This document shows positions 1 to 5,160 of a DNA stretch of 5,160 nt, in pieces. The notes beneath the pieces were generated by a model, which was given only the letters and a program-made list of their open reading frames with translations, was not told where the DNA came from and made no database searches. The translations under genes were made by a program, and so were the position numbers. This DNA is from Pyrodictiaceae archaeon (GTDB lineage Archaea > Thermoproteota > Thermoprotei_A > Sulfolobales > Pyrodictiaceae): NCBI GenBank assembly GCA_027033675.1, contig JALVKZ010000093.1, positions 1-5,160 of the forward strand, read 5' to 3'. Each line of letters starts with the position of its first letter. Within the stretch, counting starts at the first letter, position 1.

Positions 1-2
1 AT

Positions 3-31
3 CCCTCCACGTGCGGTAATGCAATTATATA
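3..31 (-). promoter_or_regulatory. possible divergent promoter and Shine-Dalgarno at left edge
   Basis: Read on the minus strand, this stretch holds a TATA-like TATATAA (plus-strand 25-31) followed about 17 bases later by GGAGGG (plus-strand 3-8), a good match to an archaeal Shine-Dalgarno word. This is what one would expect just before a divergently transcribed gene starting beyond the left edge. No coding sequence of such a gene is in the window. Alternatively, the first bases could be the end of a plus-strand gene stopping at TAA 17-19, or the TATA could serve the regulator downstream. The call is weak. Confidence 0.25.
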
Positions 32-65
32 CGTAATTAGTCATTGAGGTTAATTTACAGAGACA

Positions 66-72
66 TTTTAAG
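66..72 (+). promoter_or_regulatory. putative TATA box of the Lrp-type regulator gene
   Basis: TTTTAAG lies 40 bases before the ATG at 112. Archaeal transcription usually starts about 25 bases after the TATA centre, so the start would fall near 95. That leaves a short leader that still contains GGAG at 100-103, 8 bases before the ATG. A second AT-rich element (AATTA-6-TAATT, 23-38) lies further upstream and could be a regulator site or another TATA box. This was assigned by eye from spacing and composition only. Confidence 0.4.
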
Positions 73-111
73 AATGACGTTGCTAAGTCTCAACTACTCG
101 GAGTCAGCGAC

Positions 112-600
112 ATGAGCCGTGCCAAGGGACTTGATGATATTGATGTAAAGATTATGCAACTACTCGCATCTAATGCGAGAATGAGTATTCGTGAAATATC
201 TCGGGAGCTTGGTCTTGCAGTTTCAACTGTGCATATGAGGCTGCAAAAACTCATAGGGATGGGGGCTATTAGGCGCTTCACCATAATACCTGACTACGAT
301 GCATTAGGTTATAGCATTACAGCACTAATATTGCTACAAGTTGACGGAGAGAGAATAACGGATGCAGAGGAGCTCCTCGCCTCAGAGCCTAACGTTATAG
401 CTGTATACGATATAACTGGCGACTATGATGTAGCGGTTGTTGCCAGGTTCCGGGACGTAAAAGAGCTTGATGAATTCGTGAAAAGAGTGAACAAAGTACC
501 ATATATAAAGAGAACAGTTACTAGTCTAGTTCTACGTGTCCGTAAAGAGGACACAGCGTCTCCTCTACTTGTACACAACAAGGCCAGGGAAAAGACATAG
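112..600 (+). CDS. Lrp/AsnC family transcriptional regulator
   Basis: A 162-residue DNA-binding regulator of the feast/famine (Lrp/AsnC) family, about the usual length of 140-165. Residues 7-66 form the winged helix-turn-helix: LDDIDVKIMQLL, then ISRELGLAVSTVHMRLQKL as the HTH, and GAIRRFTIIPDYDALGY as the wing and hinge. Residues 68-145 fit the RAM ligand-binding and oligomerisation domain, with the family hallmark ITGDYDV at 101-107. A basic tail of about 17 residues follows. The ATG at 112 is favoured because GGAG stands 8 bases upstream and the HTH begins a few residues in. Family members form dimers and octamers, bind amino acids or other small molecules, and often repress their own gene. 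The ligand and targets cannot be read here. It is apparently monocistronic, since T-runs follow it and the next gene has its own promoter. The family call is firm; the specific role is unknown. Confidence 0.93.
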   Translation: MSRAKGLDDIDVKIMQLLASNARMSIREISRELGLAVSTVHMRLQKLIGMGAIRRFTIIPDYDALGYSITALILLQVDGERITDAEELLASEPNVIAVYDITGDYDVAVVARFRDVKELDEFVKRVNKVPYIKRTVTSLVLRVRKEDTASPLLVHNKAREKT

Positions 601-603
601 TCA

Positions 604-611
604 TTTTATTT
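604..611 (+). terminator. T-rich terminator after the regulator gene
   Basis: TTTTATTT begins 4 bases after the stop codon at 598-600, and a further CTTTTAT lies at 630-635. Archaeal RNA polymerase stops at such T-runs without needing a hairpin. The position between two genes with separate promoters supports the call, but no transcript data are available. Confidence 0.45.
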
Positions 612-629
612 GCCAAGTATTATGCCTAT

Positions 630-649
630 CTTTTATCTAACGATAAGAG
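630..649. repeat. 8-bp inverted repeat between regulator and rpl13e
   Basis: CTTTTATC (630-637) and GATAAGAG (642-649) are inverted repeats around the 4-base loop TAAC, with one G-U pair in RNA. The stem is AT-rich and would be weak at high temperature as RNA, so a dyad protein-binding site is at least as likely as a terminator hairpin. Nearby are a second small inverted repeat, TTCGT (659-663) / ACGAA (672-676), and a direct repeat GTAAC (654-658 and 669-673). All lie just upstream of the rpl13e promoter. No regulator is known to bind here. Confidence 0.4.
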
Positions 650-673
650 CTGAGTAACTTCGTGAAATGTAAC

Positions 674-687
674 GAAAGGTCTTAAAC
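674..687 (+). promoter_or_regulatory. putative BRE/TATA promoter of rpl13e
   Basis: GAAA (674-677) followed by CTTAAAC (681-687) looks like an archaeal TFB-recognition element plus TATA box. It lies about 40 bases before the ATG at 727 and predicts a start near 709. A GGTG Shine-Dalgarno word at 716-719 then sits 7 bases before the ATG. A small hairpin GTGC-TCT-GCAC (704-714) lies at the predicted transcript start and is probably incidental. Confidence 0.5.
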
Positions 688-726
688 TACTCGATTTAAT
701 AGTGTGCTCTGCACGGGTGCTCTATT

Positions 727-969
727 ATGAGCGGAGAAGCACCCAAGCCGATAGTAAAGAAACCGCGCCTTCTTCGCTATGGTGGAACTGACCCAGGGCT
801 GCGCATGGGGAGAGGATTCAGTATCCCGGAGATAAAAGAGGCAGGACTTAGTACGGAGGAGGCTCGTCGGCTAGGGATAAAAATAGATAAGAGGAGAAAG
901 ACCAAGTGGGAATGGAATGTTAAGGCCCTGAGGAAGTTTCTTAGCGAGATAGGGTATAGGAAGCAATAA
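727..969 (+). CDS. rpl13e: large-subunit ribosomal protein L13e (eL13), archaeal short form
   Basis: An 80-residue basic protein matching the conserved core of ribosomal protein L13e, a component of the large ribosomal subunit. Matching stretches are PIVKKP (8-13), MGRGFSIPEIKEAGL (27-41), ARRLGI (46-51), DKRRKT (54-59) and NVKALRKFL (64-72). These line up without gaps of note with the human L13 segment that reads AGRGFSLEEL, ARTIGISVDPRR and NVQRLKEY. Eukaryotic L13 is about 210 residues; the archaeal form keeps only this rRNA-binding core, so the short length is normal and not a truncation. The ATG at 727 has GGTG 7 bases upstream. The gene has its own promoter and is followed by a T-rich stretch, so it looks monocistronic. 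Its place between a regulator and a transporter seems unrelated to their functions. Confidence 0.93.
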   Translation: MSGEAPKPIVKKPRLLRYGGTDPGLRMGRGFSIPEIKEAGLSTEEARRLGIKIDKRRKTKWEWNVKALRKFLSEIGYRKQ

Positions 970-976
970 TATATTA

Positions 977-995
977 ATTCTTTAGCTTTTCTTTT
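977..995 (+). terminator. T-rich terminator after rpl13e
   Basis: TTCTTTAGCTTTTCTTTT begins 7 bases after the rpl13e stop and contains several T-runs on the plus strand, as expected of an intrinsic archaeal terminator. It runs into the 10-bp palindrome TTTTCGAAAA (992-1001). Confidence 0.5.
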
Positions 996-996
996 C

Positions 997-1007
997 GAAA
1001 AATACTA
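997..1007 (+). promoter_or_regulatory. candidate promoter of the ABC transporter operon
   Basis: GAAAAATACTA combines an A-rich TFB-recognition-like part with a TATA-like AATACTA. It predicts a transcript start near 1028 and a leader of about 55 bases before the GTG at 1083. The other AT-rich candidate, TTAATT at 1052-1057, would place the transcript start near 1080, after the Shine-Dalgarno word, and is less likely. The assignment is by eye only. Confidence 0.3.
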
Positions 1008-1015
1008 GATTCTTC

Positions 1016-1052
1016 ATCACATCAAGGGAATCTGTATCACATTGACAGTGAT
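1016..1052. promoter_or_regulatory. possible operator: phased ATCACAT repeats with inverted GTGAT
   Basis: ATCACAT occurs at 1016-1022 and again at 1036-1042, exactly 20 bases apart, or about two helical turns. GTGAT at 1048-1052 is the inverted partner of the second copy across 7 bases. The set lies between the candidate TATA box and the Shine-Dalgarno word of the transporter operon, where a repressor would be expected to bind. The regulator is unknown; the Lrp-type protein at 112-600 is one candidate, without direct support. Confidence 0.35.
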
Positions 1053-1067
1053 TAATTGTAGCTAGAT

Positions 1068-1074
1068 GAGAGGG
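1068..1074 (+). promoter_or_regulatory. ribosome binding site deciding the GTG start of the ATPase
   Basis: GAGAGGG lies 8 bases before the GTG at 1083. The frame is closed by TAG at 1059-1061 and holds no other ATG, GTG or TTG between that stop and 1083. The next in-frame ATG is beyond the Walker A region, so the GTG is effectively the only sensible start. Confidence 0.65.
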
Positions 1075-1082
1075 AACAGCTG

Positions 1083-2624
1083 GTGAATAATGCCGATAAG
1101 AAGCCTCTCTTATCGCTGAGAAATATTACTAAGATATATCCTGGTGGCGTTATAGCTAACAAAGATATCAGTCTCGATATTTACCCGGGAGAGATTCTAG
1201 CACTTCTCGGCGAGAATGGTGCTGGAAAGACTACCCTTGTAAGCATCGCTGCTGGCTTGATAAAGCCCACAAGAGGCCAGATACTTGTTAAAGGAGAGTC
1301 AGTCGTATTTAATAGCCCAAGAGATGCAATGAGAAAAGGGATAGCACTAATACCTCAAAACCCTATGCTCATAGATAATTTCACTGTCTTGGAGAACCTT
1401 GTGCTGGTTTCACGCCTAGCGGGTAAGAGGTATGGTATTCGTTTAGCGAAGAAGCGGCTGGAGGAGATAGAGAAGAAATATGGATTATTCGTCAATCCCA
1501 GTGCCTATGTCTGGAGCTTGTCCTTCGGTGAGAGGCAAAAGGCTGAAATTCTTAAGGCCCTGTTAATTGATGCTAGTATCGTGTTACTTGATGAGCCTAC
1601 TACGCATCTTTCTCCGGTAGAGGTTGATAAGTTACTATCACTGACGAGGCAGCTCGCCAACGAGGGTAGGGGGGTTGTGTTTATAACGCATAGGCTAAGT
1701 GAGGCACTGAGAGTTGCTGACCGCATAGCTGTTATGAGAAGAGGTAGGTTAGTTGCTGTAGTTTCTAGGAAGGATGCGCGTGTGGATCAGTTGCTCAACT
1801 ATATGTTCGGCGAGGAGCGTATAGGAAGGCTAACAGAGATAGTTAAGCGTCGCCGCTCGTTGTCGCGTAAAGTAAGTAAAGATATAGTGCTTAGAGTTGA
1901 TGATTTATGGGTGCGCGGGCCTCATGGCGAGTTTTCTGTTCGTGGTGCTAGCCTTGAGCTTCGCGGTGCAGAGATTCTAGGGGTTGCAGGTATAGCTGGA
2001 AATGGCCAGAGAGAGTTCTTTGAGACGCTTATTGGTATTAGGAAGCCGAGCAAGGGCATGATAAGTATATGTGGTGTCGATGTTACTTCACAGAGCAGTA
2101 GCATGAGAGGGCGCCTAGGAGTAGGCATTATTCCTGAGGATCGTTTAGGTTGGGCACTTGTCCCTGGCAAATCGCTTGTATTCAACACAGTTCTAGGACT
2201 CTATTCTTCTCCTAAAGCCCCTATTCGTTTCTCCATAGTTAATTGGCGTATTGCGCGCAAAATAGCTAGAGACATTATTAAGTCGCTAGAAGTCAAGGTA
2301 CCAGGGCCCGATGCTAACGCCGAGTCCCTAAGCGGCGGCAATATGCAGCGCTTTATAGTAGGTAGAGAGCTCTACAAGGCGCCGTGCTTGCTTCTTGCCA
2401 TGAATCCTACAAGCGGTCTTGACGTGGAGGCTGCTGAGAGGATTAGAGACTTGTTACTAAGAGAGGCAGTTCGTGGCGCAGGTATCTTGCTCGTTTCGGA
2501 GGACCTAGATGAACTCGTAGAAGTATCAGATAGAATAGTTGTTATGTCAAGAGGACGCATAGTCTATGAGGCCTATAGGCCGTTTAATATAGACAAGATA
2601 GCTGAGGCCATGACGGTGTCCTAG
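1083..2624 (+). CDS. nucleoside-type ABC importer, double-domain ATP-binding protein (NupO/RbsA-like)
   Basis: A 513-residue cytoplasmic ATPase with two fused ABC domains, the usual size and plan for sugar and nucleoside importers of the carbohydrate uptake-2 type. Domain 1 is complete: Walker A GENGAGKTT (43-51), Q-loop Q92, signature LSFGE (146-150), Walker B IVLLDEP (166-172) with catalytic E171, and switch His203. Domain 2 starts near 267 and is degenerate. Its P-loop position reads GIAGNGQRE (303-311) without the lysine, Met440-Asn441 replace the Asp-Glu of Walker B, and Ser472 (SEDLDE) replaces the switch His. Its signature LSGGN (416-420) is intact, so it can complete the active site of domain 1. 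This pattern and the SEDLDE motif are typical of the BmpA-linked nucleoside transporters. It is the first gene of an operon with the two permeases. The start is GTG. The substrate class comes from family resemblance; a sugar or other solute is possible. Confidence 0.92.
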   Translation: MNNADKKPLLSLRNITKIYPGGVIANKDISLDIYPGEILALLGENGAGKTTLVSIAAGLIKPTRGQILVKGESVVFNSPRDAMRKGIALIPQNPMLIDNFTVLENLVLVSRLAGKRYGIRLAKKRLEEIEKKYGLFVNPSAYVWSLSFGERQKAEILKALLIDASIVLLDEPTTHLSPVEVDKLLSLTRQLANEGRGVVFITHRLSEALRVADRIAVMRRGRLVAVVSRKDARVDQLLNYMFGEERIGRLTEIVKRRRSLSRKVSKDIVLRVDDLWVRGPHGEFSVRGASLELRGAEILGVAGIAGNGQREFFETLIGIRKPSKGMISICGVDVTSQSSSMRGRLGVGIIPEDRLGWALVPGKSLVFNTVLGLYSSPKAPIRFSIVNWRIARKIARDIIKSLEVKVPGPDANAESLSGGNMQRFIVGRELYKAPCLLLAMNPTSGLDVEAAERIRDLLLREAVRGAGILLVSEDLDELVEVSDRIVVMSRGRIVYEAYRPFNIDKIAEAMTVS

Positions 2625-2627
2625 GCC

Positions 2628-3635
2628 ATGGATACTAGGCTACGTGGGCTAGTATATGGGGCAATAGGCCTGGTATTAGGCCTCTTGTTCTCAGTGCTAG
2701 TCTCCGTGGTACTCGGGGCTTTTACGAGCCTAGGCGCTCTCGGATTTTCGAAAATATTCCTTTCAAGCCTATTAAGCAAGGATACATGGGTATCTGCCTT
2801 ACCATACTTTGTGCCTATCGCGGCATCCGCGTCAAGTCTTGCCCTTGCATATAGAGCGGGGTTCATAACTATAGGGGCTGAAGGCCAAGTAATGCTTGGA
2901 GCAGTTGCTGCTTATTGGCTACTCTATTACGTGATAGGGCATGGCGGCGTCGTTGCTATTACGGCTGCCATCCTCGTTGCTGGCTTTATGGGTGCTCTCT
3001 ACGGCGGCCTTGTTGGTGGCCTACGTGTAGGGCTGGGAGTTAACGAGATACTCTCAAGCCTTATGTTAAACTATATCGCTATAGGTATTGTTAATTACTT
3101 AGTTGCGGGGCCTTGGCAGCAAGGAGGTTATACGCGTACTGCGCCATTACCAGCTAATATGAGTATTGGCTTATCTATTGCAGTACTTGTTGTGGTTCTA
3201 GTGGGTCTCTTTCTAGAGCTTTTCATAGTTTTTACCAAATATGGGGTCGCGATAGACTCTGTAAGACTTGCACGTAAAGCGGCACAGACATATGGAGTAG
3301 GCGTAGCGTCAACAATCATAATAGTAGCGTTGTTGCAGGGTTTTGTGGCAGGTATTGGTGGCGGGGTTCTTCTTCTTCAATTATTACGACAGCTTAGGAG
3401 TGTTGGCCTAGGAGGCTGGGGGTATGGGTACATGGGTATACTTGCAGCGTGGCTTGGCGGCCTAAGACCTCTAGGGGCGCTGGCAGCGAGTCTCCTTATA
3501 GCCGTATTGTACTCTATGCGTTCTACTCTACAACTATACGGGGTTAGTGATAGCTTTGTCCTTGCACTTGAAGCCATAATTGTGCTCTCGGTGCTCGCGT
3601 TCACAACACTCTCTATGAGGCGCGGTGAGAAGTAA
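2628..3635 (+). CDS. nucleoside-type ABC importer, permease 1 (NupP-like)
   Basis: A 335-residue polytopic membrane protein of the branched-chain/ribose/nucleoside permease family, forming half of the transport channel. About nine or ten membrane segments can be seen, among them 8-31, 57-76, 84-103, 107-131, 178-203, 224-250 and 310-328. Family motifs are FITIGAEGQVMLGA (79-92), GVNEILSSLMLNY (137-149) and GYMGILAAWLGGLRPLGAL (267-285). The family member it most resembles is the longer permease of the pair, which normally has an extra N-terminal helix, as here. The loop that should contact the ATPase (205-224) lacks the consensus R-x-x-G-x-N and reads IDSVRLARKAAQ instead. The ATG at 2628 lies 3 bases after the ATPase stop, with GGTG at 2614-2617 upstream, implying a shared transcript. 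The substrate is inferred from the family only. Confidence 0.9.
   Translation: MDTRLRGLVYGAIGLVLGLLFSVLVSVVLGAFTSLGALGFSKIFLSSLLSKDTWVSALPYFVPIAASASSLALAYRAGFITIGAEGQVMLGAVAAYWLLYYVIGHGGVVAITAAILVAGFMGALYGGLVGGLRVGLGVNEILSSLMLNYIAIGIVNYLVAGPWQQGGYTRTAPLPANMSIGLSIAVLVVVLVGLFLELFIVFTKYGVAIDSVRLARKAAQTYGVGVASTIIIVALLQGFVAGIGGGVLLLQLLRQLRSVGLGGWGYGYMGILAAWLGGLRPLGALAASLLIAVLYSMRSTLQLYGVSDSFVLALEAIIVLSVLAFTTLSMRRGEK
3624..3628 (+). promoter_or_regulatory. ribosome binding site for permease 2 inside the permease 1 gene
   Basis: GGTGA lies 6 bases before the ATG at 3635, within the last codons of permease 1. The stop and start overlap as TAATG (3633-3637), which suggests translational coupling that keeps the two channel halves in equal amounts. 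Confidence 0.6.
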
Positions 3636-4495
3636 TGGTTAACATAGCTGCCTTACTAGGCCAGGCTTTGCCTTACGCAACGGTGTACGCGCTCGCGGCA
3701 CAGGGGGAAATGTTCCTGGAGAGAGCCGGGCTCTTTAATCTAGGCCTAGAGGGAATGATATATCTCAGTGCCGGCGTTACAGCAATAGTATCGCTTCATA
3801 CTGGTTCTCCCGTCTACGGCTTGCTAGCTGGCATTGTTTCCTCGGCAATCCTTGCCCTATTATATGGATTCTTCGTAATAAGCCTTGGCGCTGATCAAGC
3901 CGTTACTGGGCTTTCTATAGTATTCCTTGGTATTGGGCTAGGAGACGTGATAGGCAGAGCGACTGGCGGGGCAGTAACGCCGAGCATAGGTATATTAGCT
4001 GATGATTTGATTATTGTCCTTGCTCTTCTGGTCCTGCCTGTTATTTTTTATCTTGTGCTCTTCCGTTCATGGCTAGGTTACGTGGTCCGTAGCCTCGGAG
4101 AAAACGTGGTAACGGCTCGAGCGCTTGGAGTACCAGTCACGCTCACTAGGATAGTAGCACTAATGATTAATGGAACGCTTGTCGGGCTTGCAGGTTCGTA
4201 TCTATTCTTTACTGGGCCTTTGGGTTCACGCTGGGTATCTATGTCGCTGCTGGGATGGGGGTGGATGAGCCTAGGCATAGTCATTCTTGGGTACTGGCAT
4301 CCCGTAGGTGTTGTTGCGGCATCTTACCTGGTAGGGCTTCTTTATGCAATGAGGCCCCTCCTAGAGACGGTTGGAATACCTAGTTCTATAGCTGATGTAA
4401 CACCTTACTTAGTGGTTATCATAGCCTTGGCAGTAATATCGGCGCTCTACGAGAAGATGAATGTTAGGCCTCCGACAGCTATATGGTCTAGGTAA
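3635..4495 (+). CDS. nucleoside-type ABC importer, permease 2 (NupQ-like)
   Basis: A 286-residue membrane protein of the same family as permease 1 and the second half of the channel; slightly shorter than the usual 300 or so. About nine membrane segments are visible, for example 5-22, 36-54, 60-82, 88-106, 122-145, 172-195, 205-220, 222-240 and 255-272. The hallmark AGLFNLGLEGMIYLSAG (31-47) is the strongest match to the NupQ/YufQ-type permeases. GWGWMSLGIVILGYWHPVG (207-225) matches the conserved late motif. The coupling loop LGYVVRSLGENVVTARALGV (147-166) keeps the R-x-x-G-x-N consensus that permease 1 has lost. The ATG overlaps the permease 1 stop by one base and has GGTGA 6 bases upstream. 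It is the last gene of the operon; no gene for a substrate-binding protein follows, as the next gene is convergent. Confidence 0.92.
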   Translation: MVNIAALLGQALPYATVYALAAQGEMFLERAGLFNLGLEGMIYLSAGVTAIVSLHTGSPVYGLLAGIVSSAILALLYGFFVISLGADQAVTGLSIVFLGIGLGDVIGRATGGAVTPSIGILADDLIIVLALLVLPVIFYLVLFRSWLGYVVRSLGENVVTARALGVPVTLTRIVALMINGTLVGLAGSYLFFTGPLGSRWVSMSLLGWGWMSLGIVILGYWHPVGVVAASYLVGLLYAMRPLLETVGIPSSIADVTPYLVVIIALAVISALYEKMNVRPPTAIWSR

Positions 4496-4508
4496 GCAAA
4501 TACAACCG

Positions 4509-4524
4509 TTTTTACAATTCTTTT
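4509..4524 (+). terminator. T-rich terminator of the transporter operon
   Basis: TTTTT (4509-4513) and TTCTTTT (4518-4524) follow the permease 2 stop by 13 to 29 bases on the plus strand. The second run lies inside the 3' end of the convergent minus-strand gene, so the two transcripts probably overlap slightly. No comparable T-run is seen for the minus-strand transcript in the 16-bp gap. Confidence 0.45.
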
Positions 4525-5160
4525 AAGGCCTCATCAATCCTCTCATAGTATTCCGCAAGGCTACTCAGAGACCCCTTGGTTGTATCAAATGTGTAGAACT
4601 CTACTCTTTCCGCGAAGTGTCTCATAAGCCCTCTAATGTAAGGGGCGAATATCAGTGCTTGTGTAGGCGGTAGCACTATCCAGACATTGTAGCCAAGCGA
4701 CACTCTCTCTTTTATCACCATGCTGAGTCTTGACACGGGGTTACCTACTCCATAGAGAGTCTCAATCTCAACAGCTATGCTACTACCCCATCCCCTCTCA
4801 ACCCTTATATCAATAGGTACGTTAGCAACAATGCTTTCAATGCTTAGAGCCGAGGGATCAATACCAGTATCCATTAAGTACTTGATAGCAGCTGACTTGA
4901 GAGCAAAATGGATAAACGAGGTATCCTGTCTTGCCTCCTCTTCATCCACCGCAGGCCTATTATAGAGAGAAATAAACGGATCATTAGCTACGAGCTCTAG
5001 GTTAGTGAAATATGCATCTTCTGCTCTTGCTACGGCTTGGCTAATAGTATCTGCCTCCTCCAGCCCAGGTACCTCTCCGTAAAAGAGAGATATTAATCTA
5101 AGCAATTGCTCTCTGTGGGCTCCTAGTCGAATCTCTATGTAGGGCTGTAGACTTGAATAC
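4512..5160 (-). CDS. uncharacterised protein, C-terminal part; PD-(D/E)XK nuclease-like layout (partial)
   Basis: The family is not recognised. The frame stays open to the right edge. A TTG at 5105 would give 197 residues, but no good Shine-Dalgarno word stands at the right distance. The 18 codons upstream of it (YSSLQPYIEIRLGAHREQ) look like normal protein, so the true start is probably beyond the window. Numbering from the TTG: a mainly helical part (1-80), then strand-like IESIVANVPIDIRVER (89-104) and SSIAVEIETLYG (108-119), a helix with K132, strand NVWIVLPP (140-147), helix, and VEFYTFD (168-174). The order helix, D99, strand with E113-I-E115-T, strand, helix resembles a PD-(D/E)XK nuclease core. 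However, the usual lysine after the acidic pair is Thr116, so activity is doubtful unless K132 substitutes. It has no signal peptide or membrane segment in view. It is convergent to the transporter operon and probably unrelated to it. It could be the C-terminal domain of a larger protein. Confidence 0.75.
   Translation of the reverse strand, partial: YSSLQPYIEIRLGAHREQLLRLISLFYGEVPGLEEADTISQAVARAEDAYFTNLELVANDPFISLYNRPAVDEEEARQDTSFIHFALKSAAIKYLMDTGIDPSALSIESIVANVPIDIRVERGWGSSIAVEIETLYGVGNPVSRLSMVIKERVSLGYNVWIVLPPTQALIFAPYIRGLMRHFAERVEFYTFDTTKGSLSSLAEYYERIDEALKEL

Noticed and set aside
43..57. ATTGA and TTAATT occurring both before the Lrp-type gene (43-55) and before the ATPase gene (1042-1057), as a shared regulator site
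   Set aside because: The spacing between the two words differs by several bases, and AT-rich words are expected by chance in archaeal promoters. It is too weak to link the two promoters.
992..1001. Palindrome TTTTCGAAAA, which recurs as ATTTTCGAAAAT at 2744-2755 inside permease 1
   Set aside because: Two copies of one short AT-rich palindrome are mildly unlikely, but the second encodes ordinary permease residues (GFSKIF) and the first lies in a T-rich terminator. There is no shared context to support a site.
1081..1092. ATG at 1090-1092 with GGTGA just before it, as an alternative ATPase start
   Set aside because: This ATG is out of frame with the ATPase. The GTG at 1083 is in frame and has its own GAGAGGG site at the right distance.
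1922..2188. Minus-strand frame of 88 residues inside the ATPase gene, and similar ones inside the permeases and regulator
   Set aside because: These are antisense shadows of well-supported family members. They have no ribosome binding sites and no recognisable protein features.
4777..4965. 62-residue plus-strand frame opposite the minus-strand gene
   Set aside because: It lies wholly within the better-supported minus-strand frame, has no ribosome binding site, and its protein looks like a low-complexity reverse shadow.
1..5160. tRNA or rRNA genes, CRISPR arrays, insertion sequences, attachment sites
   Set aside because: No cloverleaf-like segment, no regularly spaced repeats, no transposase-like frame and no terminal inverted repeats were found on reading both strands by eye.

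Overview
The window reads as chromosomal DNA of a hyperthermophilic crenarchaeon (Thermoproteota), most likely Desulfurococcales or a close relative. The best evidence is a stand-alone 80-residue ribosomal protein L13e, which among archaea is mainly a crenarchaeal and korarchaeal gene. Supporting signs are short A/T-rich promoter elements of the archaeal BRE/TATA type, Shine-Dalgarno words of the GGTG/GAGG type, a GTG start, T-run terminators, and coding sequence rich in ATA, AGG, AGA and CTA codons. The species cannot be named from this sequence.

Layout. Positions 1-111 are a non-coding left edge that may also hold the promoter of a divergent gene outside the window. Then come an Lrp/AsnC-family regulator (112-600, +) and, after 126 bp with several small repeats, ribosomal protein L13e (727-969, +). 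A 113-bp gap with a T-rich terminator and a set of ATCAC/GTGAT half-sites precedes a compact three-gene ABC transporter operon: a double-domain ATPase (1083-2624, +), permease 1 (2628-3635, +) and permease 2 (3635-4495, +). The operon spacing is 3 bp and then a 1-base overlap. Convergent to it, with a 16-bp gap, is the 3' part of a minus-strand gene (4512 to the right edge) whose reading frame is still open at 5160. It encodes an unrecognised protein with a layout resembling a PD-(D/E)XK nuclease fold.

How the genes work together. The ATPase and the two permeases are the cytoplasmic motor and the membrane core of a nucleoside-type importer of the BmpA/NupOPQ (Bacillus) or NupABC (Lactococcus) kind. 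The substrate-binding lipoprotein such an importer needs is not in the window. The ATPase has one complete and one degenerate nucleotide site, as is usual in this family. Permease 1 has also lost the consensus of the cytoplasmic coupling loop that permease 2 keeps. The Lrp-type protein may regulate itself or its neighbours, but nothing here proves a target.

Most of the window is ordinary housekeeping and transport DNA, and no clearly new system is visible. The points most worth a second look are the truncated minus-strand gene with its VEIETLYG motif, the helically phased ATCACAT repeats before the transporter operon, and the missing binding protein.
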